A stretch of DNA of 64,000 bases. It comes from Tritrichomonas musculus (lineage: Eukaryota; Parabasalia; Tritrichomonadida; Tritrichomonadidae). Positions 32,756-43,602 of the stretch are shown piece by piece; positions within the stretch are counted from its first letter, which is position 1, and each line of letters starts with the position of its first letter. The stretch spans positions 2,294,001 to 2,358,000 of the forward strand of contig JAPFFF010000017.1 of NCBI GenBank assembly GCA_039105265.1, written 5' to 3'. The position numbers were made by a program, and so were the translations under genes. A model generated the notes under the pieces. The model was not told the origin of the DNA. It made no database searches and saw only the letters and a program-made list of their open reading frames with translations.

Positions 32756-35700
32756 TTATCCAACATAATTATCAATGAAATTAGCAATTTTATCACAAAC
32801 TATTTCAGCTGATGGCAAATTAATTTTCATCAATATTTGTAGAAGAAGCTGAAGACGCTTCACCTGCACCACGTCACTATCCTCGACCAAATTAGTCAAT
32901 GCGAACAAGAAGCTGAGCATATCGTGATAATCGAACATTAATCTTAAATTCAATCTTGTCATTTTAGTGAGCGACATAATAAAGTCGAAAAGTGGTCCAA
33001 ACACGCTTTTCGACTTAGTTTTTCTAAGAGTTTCGGCGGCCTGACAAATGTAATTCAAAGCCTTATCAATTTTCAAAGCCTTTGAATCCTCCTTTTCAAT
33101 TTCGGCGGTTTCTATCAATCTCTTTTTTAACGTTTCAGCGGATTCAATTACGAAGAAGAACAATTTACGAAATTGGCTCAAATTATCGAACGATTTAAAG
33201 AGATCATTCATCGCCTGAACGATCTGGTTAGTCCTGTCAAGAAGGACGATATTTTGCTGCATGTGGTAGTACCCAAAATACTTTGACGCGTTTGTAGCGA
33301 ACTTTTTCAATTCTTTTATAAAACGGCTATTTGAATTGAAGAAGAAAAGTGACGTAAATTTAGAGATGATGTAATCATGCGCTTTAACAACAGACGATAT
33401 TGAAGCATAATTAGGAATCTCGTTAATTTGAATTGCATTCAATTTTGCAAAGTCACTTTTTGAGAAGTCAAAAGGATTCTCGATTAATAAAGCTTCGTTT
33501 GCTTTAATTTTTATGTTTTTGAACAATTCAAGCTGCTTTGTAATTATATCATAATTACCTTTGAATGACAAACCATTCTTTATGAAGCTGTAGTCGATGT
33601 TGATTCCGCAATCTTTGATTAATTGAGTCAGCAATTTTGAGTTATTTGTGGATGAATAGAAAAAGTCGAGATTGAATGATACGATAGCGACTACCAATTC
33701 ACCTATTTGGACGATAACTTGAAGGATCTTAATTTCACCTCCACAAATCGGGTAATCGTCCTTCATTCTCAACAAATTCAATTTGCTCTCTTGCTCAGAA
33801 AAAGTTTCATTGAATTTCATTTTACTGATTTTCGGTATCACTTCTTCCATTGTCGAGGCGATTGTTTCTATCGTCTCGTGAATTGACATGTAAGAACCGC
33901 CGAACTTCCTTGAGAATGCTTTCAGTTGTGTCAGAAACAGCTTCGGTAGTAAAACGTATTCGCTGTTTGGGTCTCTATTCTTGACATATTCGTCGTTCTT
34001 TGAAGAGTAATTTTTGTATGAATTGACAAAAGGTGTAACTTTAACGGACGGCATTTGTGAGACCGTATCGTAATCCAACTTCATGTCATCCAGATTAGAA
34101 TGTCCTGCATTTAGCTTATTCAAAACATAATCAATAAGTAATGTGTAATCTTGTGCAAAAATTTTATAAGAATTCATAACATTCAATGGAAAGTCAGAAC
34201 GTTCAATCTTCACAATTTCAACACCGGTTTTTTTCAAATATTTCAATGCAGTCTTCAATCTAATTGACGAATTCAACATCAGAATGGCAACAGATGAAAT
34301 TTCATTCAATTCATCTTCAACATTGTTGAAAAAGAAATTCCATTTTTCAACGATTTTTCGTGTTGAAACATCATCTTTCATTGATTGTGCATATGAAAAC
34401 TCATTGTTTAATTTTCGAAGATTTTGAATGACACTTTTTACTTGCACCATGAAAGTTGTCTGTCCAGTTTGGACTGTTGTGAACCTCATCGATATCAAGT
34501 TATGACGAAGAGACATTATTTGATATAAAATCAAAACTTCTTCAGAATCAGGATCAGTGATATAAAACCTTTCAAATTCACCAATTTTGCTCTCAATGAA
34601 ATGCTTCATTTGCAAAGAATACCAATCAGCATCAGCAAACAAGAATCTCTTTTTAAAGGCTTCATTAAGTTCCTTCAAAATTCTAAAAAGATCAGTAAAA
34701 AATTCATTTTTTTCTACTTTTTGCATTAATGCTTCAGCATCAATTTGTATCTGTGTAATCGAAGAACATTCACGTAAATCCATCTTTTTAATACTGGTTA
34801 AAATGACTCTCAATTGAACACAAAGCTGACATTGAATAACAGTCATTATTTGACGTTTTGTCTCACGATCAATGTCATCTGCATAAGCACCGAATTTCAC
34901 AAAAGAATTAAAAACAGATTCAACGAAAGTTCGCATGAAAATAAGGACTATTGGCTCATCAATTTCAATCATTTGTTGGAAAGTATCATAAACATCTTCA
35001 GTATAAATTTTCCAAGAGGAAACAACATCTTTCAAATTCAAATCAACTTGAACCAGATCATTTTCAGCTTTTTGAAGAGCAAATTTGGTCAGATCTAAAT
35101 ATAGTAACAATAATTGAATCGCTCCAATTATTGTTTGAAATTCAGGTATTTTCAAATCATCAATGATCATGTTTAATTCGCTTCGAATAGAAGTATAAAC
35201 TTCTAAAAGTTGAATGGCTTGTGGAATGTCATATTTTTTAGCTGCTGAAATCTTCATTGGAATTGTTGTTATCATTGATAACCAATCCAAAATGAAGAAA
35301 AGTCTTTCTGAAATTGATGTATTTCTCATCTTTCTAAACATGTTTTCACATGTTTGACATTGTGTCAATAAAAGTTCAATGTCTTCAATAGCTTTTTCAG
35401 CAGTTTGATAAGAGTAAAGAAAACTTCCATAACTGCCAAAAATGTTACTCGAATTAGTGACAGAATTCTCTTTATAAGGAGGCAATCTAAGCATGTCAAA
35501 TGTCAAATGTGAGAAGCTTTCAAATCTATTAATTCTTTCTTTCTTTCCTTTTTTATACTTTTTCTTTTTAATTTTAATTTTCGGAAGCTTGTCAGGCACA
35601 TTTATCTTTTTAATAAAGTCAGGCAAATTCCAAGAAAGAAAATTAAATCTCTTCTGACTTGGAGCAGGAATAAATTCAGGTGGAATTGAACTATCAACGA

Positions 35701-38700
35701 CTGGAGGTGAAAGTGTTGAAAAAATAGGCGAATCTTGATCTTTGCATAAATCAAAAGTTACATGATGACGTTGTTTTCCTTTTTGTGGCTGTTTGATGGG
35801 ATCAACAAGAATTCCTGGTCGTGCCAAATTGTTCAAATTAGGATCAGATTGTGAAATCCGAATTAATGAATTTGAAAAATTAGACAAAGTTGACATTGAA
35901 CGAATATTTAATTGTCTTCCTCTTTTGGCATTCATTGCATATGACGGCGAAACATATTCAGAATGCGGATTCGATGAAGAATCATCAGAAGACGAAAATC
36001 TAGAATCTGAATGATCACTACTCATGTTACTACTACCAGTACTCAAATTACTCTCAGAATCAGAAGACTCAAATGTTGATTGAAGAAGAATTTGAAGCCC
36101 TGGCGAATTTTGTTGTGAAAAGATATGAACATACGGCTTTTGAATCATTCGTCCAACAGCTAATTCAAGCGTCGTTAATAATAATCTCAATTGTGGAACA
36201 ATGTCCCAAAATTTTTGTTTCTCATACAACATTGAAATATCATTAAGTAACGTAATTAGCAAGTTAGCATTGTCATACTTTAATATGTCAATGCTTCGTT
36301 GTTTTAATAATAATATAATGTCTTGAGGTATTGAATTGCCTTTAAACATTTTCTCTTGTAAAATTTCCGCCATTTTTTTCATTTGTTCAGAAGCATCAGT
36401 CAAAAGTGAAGTTAATCTTGCATGATGACTTGCTTCTGTTTTTGCATGAATAATTTTCCAACATGTTTTAGCTAACGATAGATAAAATGTTTCTGCATCT
36501 TTCTTAAATACTTTGTCCATTATTGTAAAACTCAAACTAACAATTCTTTTACTTATTTCAATTGCTTTCTTTGAATATTTCAGAACTGAGTTGGGTTTCA
36601 ATACTTTTTTAATTATGTCTTTTTTAATATCTAAAAGATCCATAATTTTGAATACTAAAGTCAGCAAAACTGTATTCAAATTTTCATCATATTGTGAACA
36701 TATTAATTTAACAAATATTTGATTATATAGTGAAATTGTGTGGTTGATACTATCAACAATTTCTGGGACTGAAAATTTCTCTTTTGTGAGTGGCTCAAAA
36801 TAATAAATAAACTTTTGAAGTACAATGATTAATGATCGTGTATAAATATCTTGATCTGGCAATTTTTGAACTTCATTTAAAAGTGTTTTAAAAGCAGGCA
36901 ATTTGTCAACATTTTGATACTCTTCAAATGACTTTTCAGAGATACCAAAAATGGCCTTGTTAAACTTATCAACAGCCTTACACTTGACAAACTGCACGTG
37001 ATGTTTAATCTTAATAAATAAGAATGATATTGGCTGATAACGTGATTGTCTTTCAGCGTTTGCTTTTACGATTTTCAAAGCAAATTCATAATTCTTTCTG
37101 CACGTATCAAAAAGTGGATCTGAACGGTTAGCGGTTTGTATCAAAGGTTGCCACTTTTCAAGCAAACTTATAATTGAGACAATCTTTGAATCCATGTTGC
37201 TAATATCGTCTAAGAATTCTTGTAAATTGACAGAACTGTTAGTTTCTTCAGACATTGTCAAATTCAATTTTTCAACGAATTCTTTTGATATGTCAACTTC
37301 ATCTTCAGGAAGGATTGATTTAGGCAGATGAACTCTAGGAATTTTAGGCTTATTTTTCTTAACTTTATCATCATTTGTTGGTTCTTTATCTTCATATATA
37401 AATTGACTGGGTATCATTCTTAAGACCCATAAAGTATGCAACGTTGAATAACAAGCCATGACATACTTGATTGCATTTTCATCACCTGGATCGATTTTAA
37501 GAAGTAACAAATCAGAATAATATTTTACTAATATTTTTATCATTTCATCATACTTCGATTTCTGAATGAAATGTTGATTTATCTTAGGAGTCAATCCTTC
37601 AAGCAACGAAATCATGTCATACAGAAAAAAAAGACGACTTCTCATTTGAATGTCAGTAATTGAATGATAAAAATCATCAGAAGAACGAATGATTGTCTCA
37701 AATGTGTAGGGCAAGTCATAAACTTTAAAAGGAACCTTTGGAAATACAGATTGAATGACTCTAATTGAGTCCAAATATTGCAATGATGAAGACAGCTCTA
37801 ACGAAACTTGCTCGTTGATCAAAGAGAAGATTGGTGTAAAATACGATATTTTATCCATCAAATCTTTGATGAATTTAGGATCATCGTAGCTTTTCAAAGG
37901 GTCTGTATTATTCAAGAATTCAGTGAAGATGTTAGAAACATCTTCAACAATCGAATAAAGGTCCTTATAAAGCTTGATGTAATCGGTATTATTTTCTGTT
38001 TCTTGGGATTTTTTTATATTTATTAACAAAGATTTCGATTGCTTTAAAATTTGTTCATATGCGAAAGAAGGAAATGAAAAAGGTACACATAATCCTCTCA
38101 ATTTTGAGATAGTGATTTCTACACGTAAATTGGTGCTGATGACTTTGTAAGAGAGCATTATATCATCACATAAAGTAGAGTCGATTCCTTCCTTCTTCAT
38201 CATGTGGACAATGAAAAGTGTCGATCTAAGCTCATTCCCATACTTCTGAGCAAGGTCAAACAAACTGGTGGTGCCACTTCTGATCTCTAATGAAATGATG
38301 CCCAACAGGTCCAAAAGGAACTTCCCTTTCTCTTTCAAATTGAGACCAGTTGGAAGAACGAGGTCGCCAAAATCGGGCCTTTTATCAGACGATACAAAGT
38401 AAAGATCACCAATTGAATCTATCGTTGCAAAATTGAATTGTGAGGTCATCTTCTCAAAAATTTGAGAGGCGAAATAAAATTCAATGGTCGGCGTGACAAC
38501 TTTTGTGATTGACTCTGGAATTTTTAAGAGAAAATTCAAATCATTCTCGATCGTGTAGTTATATACAATACTCTCTAGTTTGGAATCTAGCTTCTGGATC
38601 TTGGAAAGCTTCGCTTTGAGTGTCTTGTAGCCTCTAATCAGGCTTTCTATCTCTAAAATTTGGTCAGAATATGCAATAATGTGATATTTTTCATTCAAAA

Positions 38701-39694
38701 TGAGCTTGTCAACACCTTCTATGTCTATTTCATAGGATAAATTCTCTAAATCTAGACGATCTATGCAGCTAAGGTCTTTTTTGTTGAGGAAAATAATGCC
38801 GTTGTAGCCAACACAACAGAAAATGTACTCCAATTCGCTGTTGTCAACGGAATATTGGACATCAAAGGACTGGTAACCAAAATTTGGACAGCTACGACAT
38901 GCATTAACAAATTTTTGCTTTAAAAATGAAGGTACGTCTTTGGCTAGAATTTGTATTTGATCAAATAAATCATCTTCCGAATTTAAATCAGTTTTGAGTT
39001 TTTGCGGTAAATATCTAACAAAATAGGCTGAGTCAAAATTGAGTAGATAACGGTCGAGGTCATCACCTAATTCAATAACTGATACCATCGCACATAAATT
39101 TATATACTCTTTTCGAGTGAGTGGCGAGTAACCAGCTAGTAAATAATCTCGGGTTAAAAAATATGTACGGCTTAATGGAACCCCATTTTCCATATCTCCA
39201 GGTAAAATCGTATAATACTTGATTCTGAATAATATTTTATCAAATTGTTGAAGTTGGTCACATAAAAGTAAATCCTCGGTTATTGGAATGGTTTTCCCTT
39301 GGTAAACTGGAATTAATGAAAAACCTAAATAATATAATATCGAAGCACTCTCGGCAACACATGGAACAATTTGTAAAATCGTTTGTTTCGGTGAAAAAAA
39401 CGTTTCATAACCTTTGTTATTGTATTCAAAATTATAGCGAATTGGATTGCGGTAAACGAATAATGACATATCTGACTCAACGCTTAAAGATTTAAGGGTA
39501 GAATCTTTTTTCATCCAAACTTTGATGCCATTACCTTGACAAATAGCGATTTCGGCGTTTTGAAATGTGCGATCATGAAAATGTTCAACTAATTGATCGC
39601 AAATATCTTCACGATTCGATTTCTTACCAAAGCGCATCATCATGTTTTGTATTTTGTCAAAAGGAAATTTTACATCAAGATGAACCCTCGCCAT
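32756..39694 (-). CDS. Talin-like FERM protein, 2312 residues
   Basis: Largest gene of the window. The N-terminus follows talin's head in order. An F0-like ubiquitin fold covers about 1-85, with Gly-Ile-Lys-Val-Trp-Met matching talin's Gly-Ile-Trp-Leu strand. F1 covers about 85-155. F2 (about 155-265) has Arg-Ile-Lys-Tyr-Tyr, Tyr-Phe-Leu-Thr-Arg-Asp-Tyr-Leu-Leu-Ala-Gly and Phe-Val-Arg-Tyr-Leu-Pro. The PTB-like F3 (about 270-370) has Phe-Asp-Val-Gln-Tyr and Gly-Tyr-Asn-Gly-Ile-Ile. Then come about 1900 residues of helical rod with a Ser-rich linker (about 1215-1330). I cannot see a typical I/LWEQ actin-binding end. Talins link membrane receptors to actin; integrins are not expected here, so the receptor is unknown. 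A role in adhesion and amoeboid spreading is inference. No stop or shift interrupts 6.9 kb. Confidence 0.75.
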   Translation of the reverse strand: MARVHLDVKFPFDKIQNMMMRFGKKSNREDICDQLVEHFHDRTFQNAEIAICQGNGIKVWMKKDSTLKSLSVESDMSLFVYRNPIRYNFEYNNKGYETFFSPKQTILQIVPCVAESASILYYLGFSLIPVYQGKTIPITEDLLLCDQLQQFDKILFRIKYYTILPGDMENGVPLSRTYFLTRDYLLAGYSPLTRKEYINLCAMVSVIELGDDLDRYLLNFDSAYFVRYLPQKLKTDLNSEDDLFDQIQILAKDVPSFLKQKFVNACRSCPNFGYQSFDVQYSVDNSELEYIFCCVGYNGIIFLNKKDLSCIDRLDLENLSYEIDIEGVDKLILNEKYHIIAYSDQILEIESLIRGYKTLKAKLSKIQKLDSKLESIVYNYTIENDLNFLLKIPESITKVVTPTIEFYFASQIFEKMTSQFNFATIDSIGDLYFVSSDKRPDFGDLVLPTGLNLKEKGKFLLDLLGIISLEIRSGTTSLFDLAQKYGNELRSTLFIVHMMKKEGIDSTLCDDIMLSYKVISTNLRVEITISKLRGLCVPFSFPSFAYEQILKQSKSLLINIKKSQETENNTDYIKLYKDLYSIVEDVSNIFTEFLNNTDPLKSYDDPKFIKDLMDKISYFTPIFSLINEQVSLELSSSLQYLDSIRVIQSVFPKVPFKVYDLPYTFETIIRSSDDFYHSITDIQMRSRLFFLYDMISLLEGLTPKINQHFIQKSKYDEMIKILVKYYSDLLLLKIDPGDENAIKYVMACYSTLHTLWVLRMIPSQFIYEDKEPTNDDKVKKNKPKIPRVHLPKSILPEDEVDISKEFVEKLNLTMSEETNSSVNLQEFLDDISNMDSKIVSIISLLEKWQPLIQTANRSDPLFDTCRKNYEFALKIVKANAERQSRYQPISFLFIKIKHHVQFVKCKAVDKFNKAIFGISEKSFEEYQNVDKLPAFKTLLNEVQKLPDQDIYTRSLIIVLQKFIYYFEPLTKEKFSVPEIVDSINHTISLYNQIFVKLICSQYDENLNTVLLTLVFKIMDLLDIKKDIIKKVLKPNSVLKYSKKAIEISKRIVSLSFTIMDKVFKKDAETFYLSLAKTCWKIIHAKTEASHHARLTSLLTDASEQMKKMAEILQEKMFKGNSIPQDIILLLKQRSIDILKYDNANLLITLLNDISMLYEKQKFWDIVPQLRLLLTTLELAVGRMIQKPYVHIFSQQNSPGLQILLQSTFESSDSESNLSTGSSNMSSDHSDSRFSSSDDSSSNPHSEYVSPSYAMNAKRGRQLNIRSMSTLSNFSNSLIRISQSDPNLNNLARPGILVDPIKQPQKGKQRHHVTFDLCKDQDSPIFSTLSPPVVDSSIPPEFIPAPSQKRFNFLSWNLPDFIKKINVPDKLPKIKIKKKKYKKGKKERINRFESFSHLTFDMLRLPPYKENSVTNSSNIFGSYGSFLYSYQTAEKAIEDIELLLTQCQTCENMFRKMRNTSISERLFFILDWLSMITTIPMKISAAKKYDIPQAIQLLEVYTSIRSELNMIIDDLKIPEFQTIIGAIQLLLLYLDLTKFALQKAENDLVQVDLNLKDVVSSWKIYTEDVYDTFQQMIEIDEPIVLIFMRTFVESVFNSFVKFGAYADDIDRETKRQIMTVIQCQLCVQLRVILTSIKKMDLRECSSITQIQIDAEALMQKVEKNEFFTDLFRILKELNEAFKKRFLFADADWYSLQMKHFIESKIGEFERFYITDPDSEEVLILYQIMSLRHNLISMRFTTVQTGQTTFMVQVKSVIQNLRKLNNEFSYAQSMKDDVSTRKIVEKWNFFFNNVEDELNEISSVAILMLNSSIRLKTALKYLKKTGVEIVKIERSDFPLNVMNSYKIFAQDYTLLIDYVLNKLNAGHSNLDDMKLDYDTVSQMPSVKVTPFVNSYKNYSSKNDEYVKNRDPNSEYVLLPKLFLTQLKAFSRKFGGSYMSIHETIETIASTMEEVIPKISKMKFNETFSEQESKLNLLRMKDDYPICGGEIKILQVIVQIGELVVAIVSFNLDFFYSSTNNSKLLTQLIKDCGINIDYSFIKNGLSFKGNYDIITKQLELFKNIKIKANEALLIENPFDFSKSDFAKLNAIQINEIPNYASISSVVKAHDYIISKFTSLFFFNSNSRFIKELKKFATNASKYFGYYHMQQNIVLLDRTNQIVQAMNDLFKSFDNLSQFRKLFFFVIESAETLKKRLIETAEIEKEDSKALKIDKALNYICQAAETLRKTKSKSVFGPLFDFIMSLTKMTRLNLRLMFDYHDMLSFLFALTNLVEDSDVVQVKRLQLLLQILMKINLPSAEIVCDKIANFIDNYVG

Positions 39695-40329
39695 TTAATT
39701 ATAAAATATTTTTCGATAGAGGTGGTAACGATCAGAAATTGTTAAAAATTTGAATTACATTTTAAATATCTATAGGATTTTATAATTAATATTATAATTA
39801 ATGTATATTTAATAAATTAATTAAATTCTATTATTTGATTTTTCATTATCTCTATACGCAGAGGAAATTACTCTTTTTTAATTAAATCAGCTCTCAAAAA
39901 GTGAAAGTAGAAAAAAAGTAATTCCAATTCTAAAAGATTAATATAAAAAAGAAGAATGTATTTATGATCTTTGAAATCCAATTATTTAGTTTGTATAATA
40001 AAAATTAATAGTTTTTAGGTAAAAAACGTCAATTTTAATTGTTCATTTTATCTACTATATAGAAATATAAGTTCCAAGATCCTTTACATTTTTAACTTAT
40101 TGATATTAACATATTACTAATGATTTTTATGATTACTCTATACATTTTTAAAATATCTAAACAAAAAACGGCTTATTTTCAAATAGATATGATATTAATC
40201 ATAATTTATTTTTTTAATTAATATATAACAACTATTTTAATAATTATATTGAGATTTCCTTTCATGTATTTCAATATACATTAATATTATACTTTCAAAT
40301 TAATTGATATTATAATTAAACTTGTTTCA
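39695..40329. other. Intergenic, AT-rich
   Basis: Upstream of the talin-like gene. No coding sequence or clear promoter element was recognised; the bases before the ATG are plain AT. Confidence 0.35.
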
Positions 40330-40477
40330 AAAAATCTTCACCGTTCTCTCAAATTTATAGAAAAAATAAACTATAAATTGAATTAATTTTCACAAATTTT
40401 GCAAAAAATCTTCACCGTTCTCTCAAATATATAGAAAAAATAAACTATAAATTGAATAAATTTTCACAATTTTTTTC
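40330..40477. repeat. 74-bp tandem duplication
   Basis: Two copies, 40330-40403 and 40404-40477, share AATCTTCACCGTTCTCTCAA and an AATAAACTATAAATTGAAT block with few changes. A related inverse motif (ATTTGAGAAAGAGTGGTGAA) lies at about 40939-40958, so the pair may be the left end of a small decayed element of about 0.6 kb. Confidence 0.65.
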
Positions 40478-40555
40478 AATATTCTTTTTTCAAAAAATTT
40501 AAAATTTGAATTGAGTTAAATGTTGGTCGATCTTTTGTTATTAAAATTTGTCAAA

Positions 40556-40703
40556 ATGGCTCCTAGCTCTTCTCTTTCAGAAAACGACAAAGCGAAAATT
40601 CTCTTTGTAGTTGAGAGATATGGCACACAATGAAAGTTTCAATGGCCATTGGCCCGATGTTCATCATGTGTATGATGCATATCGATCACAATTATTACAC
40701 TGA
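40556..40703 (+). pseudogene. Relict of a SANT/Myb-like N-terminus
   Basis: Starts with ATG and encodes Leu-Ser-Glu-Asn-Asp-Lys-Ala-Lys-Ile-Leu-Phe-Val-Val-Glu-Arg-Tyr-Gly-Thr-Gln, followed by a TGA at the place where a SANT domain has its second Trp. A shifted frame then gives Pro-Asp-Val-His-His-Val-Tyr-Asp-Ala-Tyr, like the third helix. It is a fragment with at least one stop and one shift. TTTGTCAAAATGG around the start resembles gene starts in this window. A DNA-transposon N-terminus is an alternative. Confidence 0.4.
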
Positions 40704-40960
40704 TCCAATTATAAACATCAATTATGTTGGAGAACATTAAAATACAAAATAAAAATTTAAAAGATTCATAGGATAATAGAATAGGAAAGAAATATTCATT
40801 AATAAACTCCAACTTTTTCATAATAATATTTGTTTTATATTCAGAAATTTTGAGAACTATGATTTTTTTTTTTAAAAAAATGTTCACCACTTATCGTTAT
40901 AATTTTATAAACAAATCATTCAAATATTCTCAGAAAAATTTGAGAAAGAGTGGTGAACAT

Positions 40961-41274
40961 AGAGTTTAGTGCTCAAAATATATTTTTAGAGGAATTATAG
41001 AACTTATGATAAATTCTTTTCATTTTACTTTAAAATTATAATTTTGAATTAAATTTTTTTTGTATTTACCGATCGAACTTTTTCAAATAATCACATTTTT
41101 TAAAATAAATTTTTGAGAGAATTAGAACAGAAATCTAATTCAAAGGTTTTTTTTTTAGTCAAATCCCATTTTATCTTTTCATTTTAAGTTTTTTTTTTTA
41201 CTTGAAATGAAATATGAAAGGAAATATTTTACTATCATCAATGTTGATTTCTTTCTTCTTTGATTATTTGTTTC
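40961..41274. other. Intergenic, AT-rich
   Basis: Only A/T-rich sequence up to the TTAA site of the next element. Confidence 0.35.
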
Positions 41275-41278
41275 TTAA

Positions 41279-43598
41279 GGTACAAATCTAGTACGTTTAA
41301 AATTGATAAGAAAATCGTTAAAAAATTGAGAAAATGCCCCTCTCAGAAAAAGTTTAGTATTTCTGAGTAAATTTCGATGATTCTGAGGTTTACATATGAC
41401 ACTTTATCGTAAAAAAAATTGAAAAAAAAATATTTTATGTTTTTTTATATCACATATCATTTTAATTTGCTGTTATTTCACGTACTTAGACCTTGAAAGC
41501 GGTACCTACCCGACTCCTTTTTACAGGTCCTTCTTGGGTATGGTCATTTTTTACCTGGGTATGAAAATACCCTATTACCTAAAGGTAAAATTTACTCGGC
41601 CATTTATAAAGATGGTATATTTTTACCAGACCATTTCTTTAATGATATTGTTATTAGTCTTGTCAGATATTCTATTGATAATATTTGAGATGCAATTTGC
41701 TACGATATCATATGTTTGGATGATATCAATTTAAGTGATTCCAAAAAAATTCATTTTTTTTATGGAATAATAATCATAATAGGAAAATTTAATATTAATT
41801 ATGTTATTTGTTGGGTTTAGAATAAAGTAATAAATGAAATATTATAATATCAAAAAAAATTGAAATTGAATTTATAGTTGGTGGACATAATTATGTTTTT
41901 GGGACATAATCATGTTTGCTCAACTTTTTGAATGGTACACAAAAATAAAACACATTTTTCTCAATACTTTTTAAAGATAATTCGATAATATTATATACTT
42001 TATTAATGTATTTCATGTACATCATTATTTAATTAAATGAGCTATTATATTTGTGATTTATATGAAATTTTGCCATTAATGTAAAAAAAAGTCAAAATGC
42101 TTATTTTTTTCTCAATAATTGAAACTTGGGATTTAATAATAATATCATTAATTCATAATCAGTAATGATATAATTTTGTCAGATAATTGATATCTAAAAA
42201 CTTTCATATAAGAAAATTTTGATGCACAAAATAAAGTTAAAAATCATATCACTTTTTTGTTTTTTTCCAATAAAAAATAAAAACTTTTAAATTTTTATTT
42301 AAATATTTGATATAATGCAAATAGTATAATGATATTGAAAGAATAAAATTGGCGGTTCTACTCAAGATCTATTACCTTGATGAAAAAGAGTAACTTCTGA
42401 AATAACTTAAAAAGACTTTCAATTTTAGACATTGAGAAATTATTTTCATTATTTTAATAGTTCTTCTATACTTACCTAATATTTATTGATTAATTGCTAT
42501 TTTTAATGCTATTATAATAGAAAAAATAAAAAAGTGAAATTTGTATATTTCTTAGAAAATCCTGAAATCTTGATGGACAACAATGATTTTTAGAGGATTA
42601 ATAATATATTTCATTGTATGTGTTATCAAATAATGTAATTCTGAAATCATATCAATTATGCATGAGTGATTTATGAATGATTTTGAATGAAAAAAAGAAA
42701 AATGAAATTTTTCCAAGATTGATTCTTTTTCAACCATATTATTATATTTAATATATTATATGCATCATATAGATGATTAATACTGCATCTAATTTGAAAT
42801 AAAATAAACTCATTTTTCAAAATTAGTAATTTTGTATGAATGATTTTTGTCATATTTTGAAAACACTTTTTCTTTTTATATAATTATTATTTCAATAAAT
42901 TTTTTTCTAAAATATAATATATACATTATATTCTAAAATAATAACTATGTTAGAGCAAATTAAAACAACCTTTTTTTTTATGGTAAAAGCATGAAATGTG
43001 ATATGAAATGAGTTTTTTGAGTAGTGAAATGAAAATGAAACCATTTTTTCTAATTATCTATTTTATTTCAATAAATAATAATGATACATTTTAATTATAG
43101 ATGAAAAGTAAATTATAATTTTTTTTAAATAATAAAAAAATATTCAGAAATTAAAAATTCGATATCATATTTATGATCAAATTTAGTTTGATAAAAGTGA
43201 ATGAAAATCGGGGAATAGAATGTATCCAATATGATATTAATTGTTCTACATTGTTTTTTTAAAAGTCCAATTTGAATATATAGAAATGATGTGAAAACAT
43301 AATTATGTCTCCAAAACAGAATTATGTCCACCAACTATATATCAGCTTTTTCAGAGGAAAATTTTCCTAAAAGTTTGAATCATATATTGAAAATGAATCA
43401 AGAAATCAAAATTTTTAATGAAAAAAATTAATATTTATTATTTATTATTATAAATTAAATGAATAATTAAAGAAAAATAATCGGGTAATACTTAAACACT
43501 TCACTTGAATGGTGGGTAATTACCATACCCGAAAAAAACGGGCCGGGTCCATTTTTTTAGGTTACCATTAGAAGGTATACACGTACTGGATATGTACC
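41279..43598. mobile_element. TTAA-flanked terminal-repeat element, interrupted by a mariner-type element
   Basis: Left end GGTACAAATCTAGTACGT (41279-41296) matches the inverse of 43581-43598 in 16 of 18 bases; TTAA lies directly outside both (41275-41278 and 43599-43602). TTAA duplications are made by piggyBac and Kolobok transposases. A second inverted motif, GGGTATGGT followed by ATT, occurs near 41535 and 43515. No transposase is present. Without the nested 1463-bp element and one TA the outer element would be about 855 bp. Confidence 0.75.
41875..43337. mobile_element. Non-autonomous Tc1/mariner-type element nested in the TTAA element
   Basis: The left 40 bases (41875-41914, starting TAGTTGGTGGACATAATTAT) match the inverse of 43298-43337 in 36 of 40. 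TA lies on both sides (41873-41874, 43338-43339), as for Tc1/mariner insertions. Inside each terminal repeat the GACATAAT motif occurs twice, as in double transposase sites. The interior of about 1.4 kb is AT-rich and has no transposase. Confidence 0.8.
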
Positions 43599-43602
43599 TT
43601 AA

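Noticed and set aside
34587-36014. Plus-strand frames opposite the talin-like gene
   Set aside because: Antisense shadows of a long conserved gene.
42552-43334. Minus-strand open stretches inside the nested mariner-type element as a transposase
   Set aside because: Short, AT-driven and without any DDE/D motif.
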